Source of the DNA: Rostratula benghalensis
Lineage: Eukaryota; Chordata; Aves; Charadriiformes; Rostratulidae
Length of the DNA: 64,000 bases
Reading direction: 5' to 3'
Assembly: GCA_013399305.1 (NCBI GenBank)
Contig: VXAI01000013.1
Coordinates: 759,129-823,128 of the forward strand
In this document: positions 48,320 to 59,750 of the stretch, piece by piece
Layout: each line of letters opens with the position of its first letter
How positions within the stretch are numbered: position 1 is the first letter of the stretch
Translations under genes and position numbers: made by a program
The notes under the pieces: generated by a model
Database searches by the model: none
The model's input: the letters and a program-made list of their open reading frames with translations, nothing else
What the model was told of the DNA's origin: nothing

Positions 48320-48878
48320 CGCATTCTGGGATGCATCAAAAGCAGTGTGATCAGTAGGTCATGGGAGGTGATTCTACCCCACTACTCCACTCTTGTGAGA
48401 CCCCACTTGGAGTACTCTGTTCAGCTTTGGAGTCCTCAACACAGGAAGGATATGGACCTGTTTGAATATGTCCAGTGGAGGGCCATAAAGATGAACAGAG
48501 GGATGGAGCACCTCTACTGTGGAGATTGGCCGAGAAAGCTGGGGTTGTTCAGCCTGGAGAAGACAAGGCTTCGGGGAGACCTTACTGAAGCCTTCCAGTA
48601 TCTGAAGGGAGACTACAGGAGAGCTGGAAAGGGAGTCTTTGTCAGGGAATGTAGCAATAGGACAAGGGGTAGTGGTTTTAAATCGGAAGAGGGGAGATTT
48701 AGATTAGATATTAAGAAGAAATTCTTTGCTATGAGGGTGGTGAGACACTGGAACAGGTTGCCCAGGGAAGCTGTGGATGCTCCATCCCTGGAAGTGTTCA
48801 GCCCCAGGATGGATTGGGCTTTGAGCAACTTAGTGGGAGGTGTCCCTGCCCATGGGAGAGGGGTTGGAACTTGATGAT
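48320..48878 (+). mobile_element. CR1 LINE, ORF2 C-terminal part without octamer tail
   Basis: It starts at 'cgcattctgggatgcatc' and runs through 'gtgagaccccacttggagt', 'cagcctggagaagacaagg', 'ggaacaggttgcccaggg', 'ccatccctggaagtgttca' and 'gggttggaacttgatgat', where it stops. It is the same subfamily as 13681-14224. The terminal untranslated block and octamers are missing. The coding part is unusually well kept (see the ORF at 48347-48874). Confidence 0.94.
48347..48874 (+). pseudogene. CR1 ORF2 C-terminal region, open for 175 codons
   Basis: This is the longest open frame in the window. It encodes the CR1 ORF2 segment after the RT palm: EVILPHYSTLVRPHLEYSVQ, LFSLEKTRLRGDLTEAFQYL, GSGFKSEEGRFRLDIKKKFF and RVVRHWNRLPREAVDAPSLE. 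No stop or shift interrupts it down to the region where ORF2 normally ends. The catalytic palm and the endonuclease are absent because the copy is 5'-truncated, so it has no enzyme function and its Met is not a native start. An exapted role cannot be excluded from sequence alone, but a relatively young dead copy is the simpler reading. Confidence 0.9.
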
Positions 48879-51175
48879 ATCACAGTAGACAGAAATTAAT
48901 GTTTGATATAAATGGATTTGAAGCGTAAGTTCTGTCCTGTCATGTTTTGATCATACCTCTGTTTTGCTAACAAAAGAGCAGTACTAGGTTCTCTCAAAAC
49001 AGTGAAACAGCTGCCTTTTATATGACTGTGGAGAGGTTTAAACACTAATCCAGGAAAGCAAAGATCTACTACATTAACACATTTGAATCTGTCATGTTTT
49101 TAAAATACTGATTTTTAAATATTATTTTCCCCCTTACAACTTCAAACTCAGAGAAAATGATTCATTAATATCTGGCATTGGAGAATGCTAGATGTAACCA
49201 TAATAATGATTTAATAATGTAATTATAATTGGTGAGGTTGTGTGGAAGCGTTAATACATGCCTACCATGTGAGCAAAGAACCTGCTACAAGGACAGTCAA
49301 CAGCCTCCTCATTTCCATTATGTATGCTCTTTTGTATGGAAAATATTATAAGTCACTATTAAACATTAGTGTACCTTCAGTAAACTATAAGAGGGGAAGT
49401 GGGTGTAAAACATAACATATTAAACATACAGTTTTTTTAATCCTGAAACTTAGAAGCTAAATATATATGCATGATCTATGTGAAATTGTAATTGGTTTCA
49501 TGTTAATTAAAGATTGGGCCTATTTCCAAGATAACAGAACATTTAATTTTCCTTTTATCCAAGAAAGAACATGCAAAAAGAGATGGCTACAGGCTTAGAA
49601 CTGCACTGTCTAGAAAGATTGACTTGAAACATGCACGTAATATAAAACTAATTACCTTGAGCACAGAGTCACATAAATACAAGGGAATTATTTCTCTGTG
49701 TGTGCAATGCAGTAAATATGATCTTTGACATTTCTGGTAACAGATCGCAGGATCTGCACTGACCTGACAGAGAAAGACCTCAGTGATGGTCTGTGTTAAC
49801 TTTGGCCATAGCTGAGCTGAGATTGTTGTCATTATTAATGATGGTTTCCTGTATTAATTAGATAATTTACACTATTTGACCGTAAAAATATTTATTATAC
49901 TACTAATAAATTCTTAGCTCCAGATATATGCTGAGTTCACTTTTGCTTAATAAAAGATTTTGAGATTTATTGATTAAAACAGGGGATACCTCTTCCTATG
50001 GATATTGAATCCATAGATGCCTGATTGTCAAGTCTCTTTAATGTGTTACAAACAAATTAATGTTGCACAAAGTTACTTTTTCAAATCTCAGGTTGAAAAG
50101 ATACCTGAGTAAACTTGAAGAATTTCATAAAGAAATGCACAACACACTATATTTAACAGAATGAGTTACATGAGAGACAAATTGCCTTACCTAAATATGT
50201 TTAGATATCTTGAATTCTATGACAAGGGGACAATACAGAATTCATTTTTGGGATGTCGTTCACTGTAATCATGGAACTTTACAACACCCTGATATAATAA
50301 CAATATATTATTTTTTTCCTTAATTTTCTGCTTTACTAAAATTCTGCATAATTCGTCTGAATATAATGATAATAGTTTTGGCTGAGATAAACCATAACTT
50401 TTCCTGTAACTCAGACTATTAAGTGTCCCAGGAAGGGCCCCGGAGTCAGCTCTATGTCATTACAAGCCAAATTCATAGCCACCTTATTGGCTTTGCATGA
50501 AACCTACACATATGGATGAAAAAGAGCTTGCAGTTACTTTTTGACAATCCAGATTAGTGAGACTAAACAATCTATAAATTCTGTTCTACAATAAGCTATT
50601 TCAGTAAATGAAAGTAAGTGCTTTGCCAAATGCATTTTAAAATGCATTCAGATTTTTGCATGATGAGGGTCTAACAGAACTGAGATGCCACCTGAAGGGC
50701 AATGGACCTCACTTTACATTTGCCTCTAAACTCATGTAACTCTCATAGCCTGGGCAGAGTGCCTCTGGCCTTATGCCAAACCTTCTGCAAGTAGAGGAGG
50801 GCCAGGGAGACAATTGCATCCTGCAGCATCTTTCTCTGCAGACCAGACTTGTTTGTAATGTGGGAGTCTTGGCAGGAATTAACAGAGCTCAGAATTGCAT
50901 TAACTCCCTGTGGGTCGTTTCTTTGACTACTACTCCACAGGCATAAGAAGCTCCAGCAATTAGCAGCGGGACCTTGCAATAAGAAACAAAGAGATCTTTC
51001 TTCTTAGTCCTTCTTCACAGCTGCAAGTATATACACCACCGTAGCCCCATATCTGATTGCTACATGATCCACTTTTAATGATAAAGCTTTTTTTTTTTTT
51101 TTCCTAAGGTGCATTTTATATTTAAAAATAATTATGACAATAATTATGGGCAGGAATGAACTCCTAAGTGATAAT
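48879..51175. other. Unassigned DNA
   Basis: It is mostly AT-rich. A stretch at about 50660-50990 is richer in GC and less repetitive and carries a 78-codon minus-strand frame (50743-50979) without recognisable domain or convincing splice sites. No repeat family is recognised. Confidence 0.5.
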
Positions 51176-51357
51176 CTGCCCAAAAAGATAACCCCCAAAA
51201 ACCACCACCGCCAATAAAAAAGTGAACCATGAGAAAAACCAACCCCCCACAAAAAACCCAACCAACCAAACAACAACCAAAAAAACCCCCAAACCAATTA
51301 AACAAACAAAACCCCCCCAACAAACAAACCAAAACCAAAACAGCAAAAACCAACAAA
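51176..51357. repeat. A/C-rich low-complexity tract
   Basis: The plus strand is almost only A and C for about 180 bp, built from AACC, AAACA and C5-C7 units. The minus strand has G runs of 7, 5, 3 and 6 with long loops, a weak G-quadruplex possibility. The 60-97 codon minus-strand frames across it (Trp/Gly/Phe/Val-rich) are artefacts of composition. Confidence 0.88.
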
Positions 51358-52212
51358 CTGATACTATTTAGCTTTAACTTATAGAGTTTATTCATTATAG
51401 GTCACTAATTTATTATCTTTACAGGTCTGTGTGAGAAGATAAACAATTATCTTTGATTTTTTCAGACACGGCTATTATACAAGGCAGGTATTTCTTTTCA
51501 TGCTCTAACACCACTTGGAATAGAACTGTTCAAACATAGATAACCAAATGAAAGGGTGATTAAATCATGGGATACTAGGAAAAATTCAGTATAAATGTTG
51601 AAACTTCATTGGTAGACCTGAGATAAAAAGTCTGTAAATATATTCTTTCTACACGAAATTCACAGAGTGGCTATCTATTATGTAAAACACACTCTGCCCC
51701 CAAACTCTTAATATTTTTAGTTCTTTTTCAGTCAGTTGACTTCACTAGAGTGATTCTTTCTGAACTGGGGAATTTGCCATCCTGATGGTCCAAATAACTT
51801 TAAATCAATAGAAGTTCCAAACATCTAGTTCTAAGTTCAACTCTTCCTTTGCTAGAAAATGGAGGTTAAGAAGATGAAGGTATTGACCCAGGATTATGGG
51901 AACTATCTTATTTAACTTACAGAAAAGAAAACTGAAGAAACATACACTCAGATCCACTGTGGGTATAAGGGAAGTGGTTTAAAAGATTAAACCATTTAAA
52001 TTTAAGTAACCAAATGAGGGTATCTATGGTGCCAGGAAGGTTCTCCAGGCTCACATTGTCATTATTGTCAAGGAAGAGTTACCCACTATGGTCAGCTGAA
52101 CTTCCACTAGAAAAATATTTAGTTTCCAGAGTTCAGGGTTCTAGTGCCATCTGAAATTCCATAGGGTATTCCTCTATGTATGTGCTGCACCAGGCAACCA
52201 GTGTCCTATTAG
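51358..52212. other. Unassigned AT-rich DNA
   Basis: Nothing is recognised. Confidence 0.6.
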
Positions 52213-52456
52213 TTCTTGTATTATGGCTGCTTGCTTTTGTGACCTAACAATCTAAGCGTCTTTCCAAGCCATTTTAACACTGCTGTTGGTATGCTTATTT
52301 TAGTTTATTTACCCATTTATTTTTAGTTTATTTTAGTTTATTTACCCATTATTTCTTGTATTATGGCTGCTTGCCTTTGTGACCTAACAATCTAAGCGTC
52401 TTTCCAAGCCATTTTAACACTGCTGTTGGTATGCTTATTTTAGTTTATTTACCCAT
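52213..52456. repeat. Tandem duplication, 140-bp period
   Basis: The 104-bp segment 52213-52316 recurs at 52353-52456 with a single visible difference (GCTTGCTTTT versus GCTTGCCTTT). The 36 bases between them contain two shorter repeats of the TTTTAGTTTATTT motif. The period is 140 bp. High identity suggests a recent duplication, or an assembly duplication beside the short repeat. Confidence 0.97.
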
Positions 52457-55400
52457 GTAGTCTGTTTCAGAGCACCCAAAAATCATTTTCAATTATTGGA
52501 TTGGTTCTAAGTACACTTAGAGACTTAGTTCGTATGTGGACACCCATAAATGGGTACCAACATTCAGAGTTTGGTAGCTGCCTCTCAGCTTTAACTTATG
52601 ATGAACTACAGGAAGAGGGAGGTAAATTGTCTTACAGGCTCAGTTCAGTTACCCAGACATGGCTATCTAATGCTGTTTGTGATGTCCTTGGGAATCCCGG
52701 TTAATCTGCAGCTGGCACACTGAAAGATTTTGGGTGGTATGGTGTCCTGTGTGTCCTTCAGCATGTCCCAGTTGTAGCTGGATGACATAGAACATCTCAA
52801 AGGGCACAAAAGATCTACATATAAGCAAATGAATCAAACCTTCTGTATCTACTTAGGATATGAAAAGAAGTATTGGACTTTCTGAAATAATTGGTCCCAA
52901 AAAGGAAAATCTAATTTCCACGTTATGAAAATCTTTCTAACAGTAGGAATATCTGAAGAGGTGATGAAATTGATGGCTTTGGATGACCTGATGATCGAAA
53001 TAAGCATCTGCCAGGATTTGTCAAAAATGCTGAAAATCTGCTCATAAAATTAGCCATATGACTCAAGCCTAGAGACTGCTATGCTAAAAAAAGAACCGAA
53101 CACCAAAACCGAACTAAACAAACAAAACCCTCCATAAATGAAAATGCTGTTTATTGAATAGAGGTCAATATGTTAATGTTTTAAAAAAGGAATCTGTTTT
53201 TATTTCTCTGAAAGTGCTCAGACTTATATTTATTGCCAATCTTAAGACAAAGAGTGAGATTGCTGTGGTGATAAATACTCAATTTGTTGATAATATACAT
53301 CCTAAACTTAAGACTTCTGCAGAGAAATATGAAAACTCTATTGTAATTGTGCTTTCTAAGAAAAAATAAGGTAATATGTAGTCTAGTGTACTTACTTTAT
53401 TTTAAACATTTACTGAAATATATTACAATATTAGACTTCCAATAACCATTCTTCCTTCCGTAGTCATTCTGTAGACCTTTAGTATTATTCATCCATACCA
53501 CAGAGGTACACAAAAGAAAGTAGTTAATTAACTTTGGTTTTCAGATATCCAGAAGCCATGGAAACATGCAAAATAGCTTGTGTGTGCTGTACAGAACAGA
53601 ATTTTGGGTCAACCCTACCTGTATCACCCTTTCAATACCTCATTACAGAAAGGATTTAATAAAAGCAAATTGGCATCTGGCTGTAAGTAATACCATGATA
53701 AATGACTTACCTTTGAGGAAGGATCCCTACTCTAACAAAGTCAATTAAAAGCTACAGAGACAATTTACAAAGTTCACTTTTTATTCAACCTGAAGTTTTC
53801 TTGGAGACTGTTATTCACAGGTCCATCTGTGAGAATGTTCTGTCACACATTGTTGGCAATTTTAATTTCAGTAGAGAGATTTTAAGGAAGAGAAAATGTA
53901 CTTCATGAATGCAATATTGAATATTTTTCAACAGATATTTCACTTAGCTTTTAATCATTGTAATCAGTGAGGTCTTGTATATTTTGGGGAATGCATTCAC
54001 TGACCTGACAGAATTCTGTACTGGAAGTAGTAGGTTATATGAGCAGCACTACAGTAACATATTTTCACCAGGTGAGTTTACTTATGTAACTAGTAACTCA
54101 CATTTGACTGGATATCTAATTTTTATTTTTTTTAGCCACAAGAGAAGCTTGTTATTTATTTTCAATAATATAACAGCTAAAGTTTTTAACCAACAACAAA
54201 GAATGAGACTTTGATATGGATACTCAGATCCTCAGTGACGTGAATGTGCTGTGTTCAAGATAAACCAGAAAGGTGTCAAACCCATTATTTACAATGATAA
54301 TAGATAAACATGACAGCTTCACTGATTTGAGCATTTCAAGTTTTAATGAAGAACATGGGCAATAGAAGTTGAGGATTTACTAATGCATATATTGTTCCTT
54401 CACCTACTCTTTGTTTAAGTTATTATATTTATATATGTATTATCTAGATAATTCTGACATTTCAAAGTGTTTTGCTTGAGAAAAATCTACTGCCATTATA
54501 ATAAAGAAGTGAAATCAAGGAGCAGAGGCTTAGCTTCAACCACTCTACACACATAGCTACATACAATGTAACAGAAATAATTGTCTGAATAAGTGATAGA
54601 ATACCTTGGAAATCCACTGTACAGCACTTCATCTCACCTGTTTTCTAAATCTATAATGAAATTTCAGTTCCATACCTAAAGCAGCTTTCTTCATGTTATC
54701 ATCAGCCAACCTTATGGAAGAAAATGTAATCTGGAATGGTGCTGAATAAAATTTAATCTACTTTCAATTTCTTTCTCTTCCTTTATTCTCTCCCTGATCT
54801 TGTTATGCCTCCATCTCTAAGGAAGCCAGAGAAGGAATAATTAATCATGCTCACTAAGAATTAAAAGTTGAAATTAGTGCTATGATTTGATATTTGATTT
54901 TGACTGGGGAAAAAAAACACAAAAAAACCCCAAAAACTGCAGGGAAGTAAAGTTTTCCTTACTAGGGAAGCTATTTATTTTTAGCTATGAGCACTGAAGT
55001 GAAAATGTCAGGAATACTGTGTTTCCTTTTCTAAATAAGCTTGAAAAAAACCCCTTGCCATTAAAAATGTTCAAAATCTGGAAATGCAAGTTTCTGGCAC
55101 TTCCTATTCCATTTGAAAATGGGTAAGTATGACCAAATGAGATCTGTGACAGGAGGAAGAAAACTTTCAGTTCTTCTACTTCAGTACAGGAAATAGCTTT
55201 CTGACACATATGAAATGTTCTTCTATTCTTCTTTTACCTGGATTGTCTATTTAGATCTCTGAAGTTATCTCTGAAATTATATTTACTTTGAAAAATGTGG
55301 TACAGTGAAGACATCCCTAGGAAAACAGTGGTCTAAGCTAGTAAAACCGTAGCTCAGGTCAAAGCAGCTCCACAGAAAGACAACACTGTGTGATTAAACA

Positions 55401-57073
55401 GGTGTGATTGTGTTGATAGAGCTGCACTCATGTAAATATATACTGAATTGGTATTAGTTTGCTCAGAGCAAGTGTATCAAACTTCTATCCATCTAGATGT
55501 CAGTTGAGAGATTAATTTCCTTTCCATGCCTCTGTATTCATGGTACAGGTATGAAGGAGTCCTAAGAAGTCTTGTGTTTGCATATGGCTTAACAAAATAG
55601 CATATATTCTTGGCTCTTTTTCACTACATAATGAGCATATATAAGAACACTCCCACACTGGGCTTTAAACTTTTAGTTTAAAAATTTAGTCAGGCAAATG
55701 GAGGTGCCTATACTCCAAAGGGCATTCAAAAGACAGCATCTCCCATCTCTAGGAAAATATTTGTTTTCTTCTTTTAAAATTCTTGCAAAATACCATTCTT
55801 TGTGATCTTTTCTACAGGAATATATGCTGCCAACATACAGTTCCCCATTCGTAAAATATGTCTGATATTTTCTTGTATAAAATACATCAATATTTCATTA
55901 AATGCTTTGACAACCTTGGTGCCCTATGTATTTTTGAAATTTTTAACTTGTTGCAGTTTTACTTGGTTTCTAAGACCATTTTTAAGAATACAAGTTCTTT
56001 ATTCTTTTGGAGCTGATCCACTCCTCCTATTTATCTCTCACTTGAAAATCATTATTCTATATTCGTGACATCACAATTAACTATTTGGGACTTTATTATG
56101 ATTCTTCAAATAAAAGATTCTAACATCAGATGAGGAGCAAGGCATAGATAGATTCCTAAAGAACAAAGAGATTTTGTTTTTCTCTAAATGTTCTGACTGC
56201 AGGGAGAGAAGGGCAAAGGATTCATATATTTTGTTATGAAAACAGCACTGATTATAATTGGAACATCACACAGAAGTCTTGCCTAAGTTTTCTGTGAAAT
56301 GCCATGCAGCTCCTCAAGTTGTAGAAATTGCTTTTATGCCAAGGACATATTCTACTACTCTAATACTGTTTTTTCATTTTAGTGAGGTCACTTAAGATGT
56401 ATGACTATTCATTACAAGGAAAAGTAGTAGAATCTAAATCAACAAATCAAAGCACATTGTGTCTCACATGTTTAAACAAGTTATTTGGCTTGTGCTAGTG
56501 ACTAAAGATCATTGTCTATTTTCAAATTTTTGAAAGAAAAGAACAGTTGGAATATAATCGCAAGAGTACTTTTAGTCTCCAATTACTCTAAAATCAATGC
56601 CCTGTAGTAACTAATCATCCTGTAGCCTATTTTCTAGGCAGATAGATTCATCTCTGTGATTCATAACTGAAGTATAAATTGCTCTGAAGTATAAATGTCT
56701 ATACAAGGACATCAAGAGTTTAGACTAAAGATAGGTAGCAATTATGATGTTCTCTCCATCAACCGGAATTTAGACCAGTAAGTGTTTTAAGCACCAAACA
56801 CTTAATTTCCTTCCCAGTATTACATTGTCTTGTTTTGTTGCATGAGTAGTAGGATCAAATTACCAAAGAATTTGAAACCACATCCTCAAAAATCTTGCTC
56901 ATAAGTTGTATAAAAATCAAATATACTTGACTCAAAGAATGCTAGATGATATTTATTTGAATCAAAACTATCTACATGCATTTCAGTCTCTGAGTCATGG
57001 AGAAATGTTTTTACCTGACTGTTGTAGGTACAGGTCAGGATGAAAAATAAGCTATAACTGCTATTAGAGTATC
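52457..57073. other. Unassigned AT-rich DNA
   Basis: It contains short A/C-rich tracts at about 53088-53130 and 54910-54940. A weak resemblance to an old CR1 3' region at about 52900-53000 was not strong enough to call. Frames of 60-88 codons have no domains. Confidence 0.55.
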
Positions 57074-57190
57074 ATATTTTAACCCCAGCTGGCAACTAAA
57101 CACCATACAGCCTTGCACGCACTCCCCTGCAGTGGGGTAGGGGAGAGATTCCGAAGACTAAAATAAAAAAAAATAAAAGAATAAAAAATA
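57074..57190 (+). mobile_element. LTR-like repeat, 5' fragment
   Basis: The order 'ttaaccccagctggcaacta', 'aacaccatacagcc', 'cactcccctgcagtgggg' and 'taggggagagattccgaag', followed by an A-rich stretch, matches the start of a repeat common in neoavian genomes that I take for an LTR. Only about 115 bp remain. The CCCCTGCAGTGGGG element forms a short hairpin. The family name is not certain. Confidence 0.6.
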
Positions 57191-59669
57191 CAGTGTTACT
57201 GAAAGTGTTATATGCTACTTACTAGGAAAACAACTGTGGATGATGTTATTTGGGATGATAATAATGACCCTTTTATTCAGTGTTCTTGCACAACTGATAG
57301 AAAATAGTACCTCTTTGAAGCTGAGACCAGAGCATCAGTATCCTATGGTTACTTTTTTTTTTTTTTTAGTTACGTTGTTTGAAAAAAAAAAGTCCTGAAC
57401 CTATAAATAGCCAATAATAATGCTGCTACTGGTATTTGAATATTTCTAAATCTGTAACTATTGCTCCAAGCACTGTGAAATGCCATATTGTGTCTGTTCA
57501 TTTAGAACCCAGCAATGGCAATTTATATGTTAACCTTGACAGTTCATTGACTGTGACACTAGGCATGAAGGTGCCGAAAGATCTCAGAACATTTGCAGTG
57601 TCTGACAACTCATTCTGACACATTCAGTAAAGCAGAACTTAGTGACAAAATCTTCTTTTGAAACTCTGCCACTAGGGTACAAGCTGAGTAACTCTGTTTG
57701 CCTGGAGTGTGAGTAACTTGGAAAAGTGTGTTAGTACATTAAGATTTCAATGAAAGAAGGGTTGGAAGGTTTCATAATTCCCTTTTCTAATGTAAGGGGT
57801 GGTTTTCTCAGTAAAAACTGGGGCAAAAACCAGGCATTTGACATATGTTAAGTTCATAAATGCAAGAATCTCTCCTACTACACACACAATATAATGCTAA
57901 CAGGAGTTTTGCCATAAAGTTCTGGGAGAGTATAGTGAGTTCTCAATGTGGAGAAAGCAAACACATATGACTACTGAATTTCAATGTCAACATAATGTAC
58001 ATTTGACTAAATTAATGTAATACATGTATCATGCTATACTATATAATATAGCATATATACCAAATATATACATACTTAGCATAGCCACAAACATGTTTTA
58101 GATCCATATGTATGCACATACATACAAAGAAATTTCAGGTAGACCTTTGAGATGCAGTGTAATTTAATTTTAATAATTTGCTAGCTGGAGCAAAAGCCAA
58201 TTTAGAAACAACCTGTTGATCTGTTTTTTTTTTCCTATCTCTTCTGATGATTAGTCTTGTTTCATTAACATTAATATTTTCTTATCTATGTAAATTTTCT
58301 CCTTGTGATATAATACATATGACATAGAATGATACATTACAACTCAGAAATATAGTTTTACAGATTAGAAATAAAGAATAATTAATAAATTACTAATAAT
58401 TCAGTATATTCATACCTGGAGGTAATTTTGTTTATGCTGTCAGCAAAGCAAATTATTCACATTTATTTATTTTTAGAAGAATTTCATTTACTGTATCCAT
58501 TTGGTCAGATGTAAATTTGAAGATAAACCACATATCCCAAAGCATAGAAAACTTGGCTTACAAAAATGGCTCTGACTAACATGTATACTTTTTGCATAAT
58601 TCCTTTCTTCTGAGATGGTTTACGTCTGTTGCTGAAAGAAAGCTTATTACTTTAGAAAGTTTGTTTGAAGTGTAGATATAGAGGAATTGTTCTTAATATT
58701 TACAGTAATAGAGCATTTGTAGTATGTTTTTTGTGTGCAAAAAGATTTAAATTTAGATTATTTATAAGCCTTTGACCTTCTTTTGATAAAGACATAGTCT
58801 AATGGAAATGTTAACAATAATATGACTAATATTTTTTTAGCTTTTAAACTAAAGAGTTGTCTATATCTTCAAGACTTCCCCTTTACATACTACAGAGGTG
58901 AAATAAAGGTAAAGAATGAACTAAAGAAATGTTTGTGACTGTACAAGTGTATGGACAGAAAGAATGGGGAAGAGATTTGGAGTGCAATTTCTTTCTGAGT
59001 CCACTCTTCTAAACACATAAAGCAAGGAAGGACTATATAAATGACCTATCTGACAAGCTATGAGACACTATTGTGTGTGGATTATGTTCACTTAAATTTG
59101 GATATCTGCATCTAATGTCCTTGCCTCAGGGTCCAACTACAATCAATGAAGTTTCAGACAATGAAGTTTCAGGAATGACTCATCTTACTCTGAAGTAGAC
59201 ATTTAAAAAATGTCTGATAAGTAGTATGACAAACAATGCCTATTTTCTTCTATTAATAAGTAAAGGAACTACAGAACAACTACTTTATTATGTAGCCATC
59301 AGAAGTTAGGGTATCTAAAGCTAAGTGTCACAGATCCATTAAGAAAACATAAAGGAACAGGGAGTACACAGTGTAATAATGGAGAAAAATAGGATTACAG
59401 TATCTGAAAAATTTTAGCCGTTACAGGTTGTCACAGTTTATACAAATGCCATTCTACCCTATCTGCTAAATGATGCTAAAGGGTAACTATTGTTCACAGC
59501 ATACCCGAATCAGAGTAAAGATAGCCATAATATCTGATTATTTCAATTGTGACTATTCAAGGTAGTAGAAAGTAGCAAAGATATTTTTTTTTTCTCAGTG
59601 AACACTGAAATATTTAAAATTTTTTCTGATTTACCGTCATTTACACTCTATGCTTTATGATTTCCCCAA
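57191..59669. other. Unassigned AT-rich DNA
   Basis: It contains a near-perfect 20-bp AT palindrome at 58033-58052 (GCTATACTATATAATATAGC) and a 16-bp imperfect tandem unit (CAATGAAGTTTCAG) near 59143-59173. Nothing else is recognised. Confidence 0.55.
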
Positions 59670-59750
59670 GAAAAAAAAAAACCAAACAAACAAACAAACA
59701 AAAAACAAGCCCCAAAACCAACCAACCAACCAACCAAAAAAAACCTGCAC
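59670..59750. repeat. A/C-rich low-complexity tract
   Basis: A poly(A) run is followed by CAAA units, then (AACC)n units and another A run, all on the plus strand. It is the same compositional type as 51176-51357. A 68-codon frame crossing it is an artefact. Confidence 0.88.

Noticed and set aside
51004..51395. Trp/Gly/Val-rich minus-strand frames resembling membrane proteins
   Set aside because: They are translations of the complement of an A/C-rich low-complexity tract.
52900..53000. Possible old CR1 3' region
   Set aside because: Only scattered resemblance to an old CR1 block ('tctaacagtaggaatatct', 'gatgacctgatgatc'), without the tail or a continuous order of blocks.
58033..58052. 20-bp AT palindrome as an operator-like or cruciform site
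   Set aside because: Short AT palindromes are common by chance in AT-rich vertebrate DNA and this one has two mismatched pairs.
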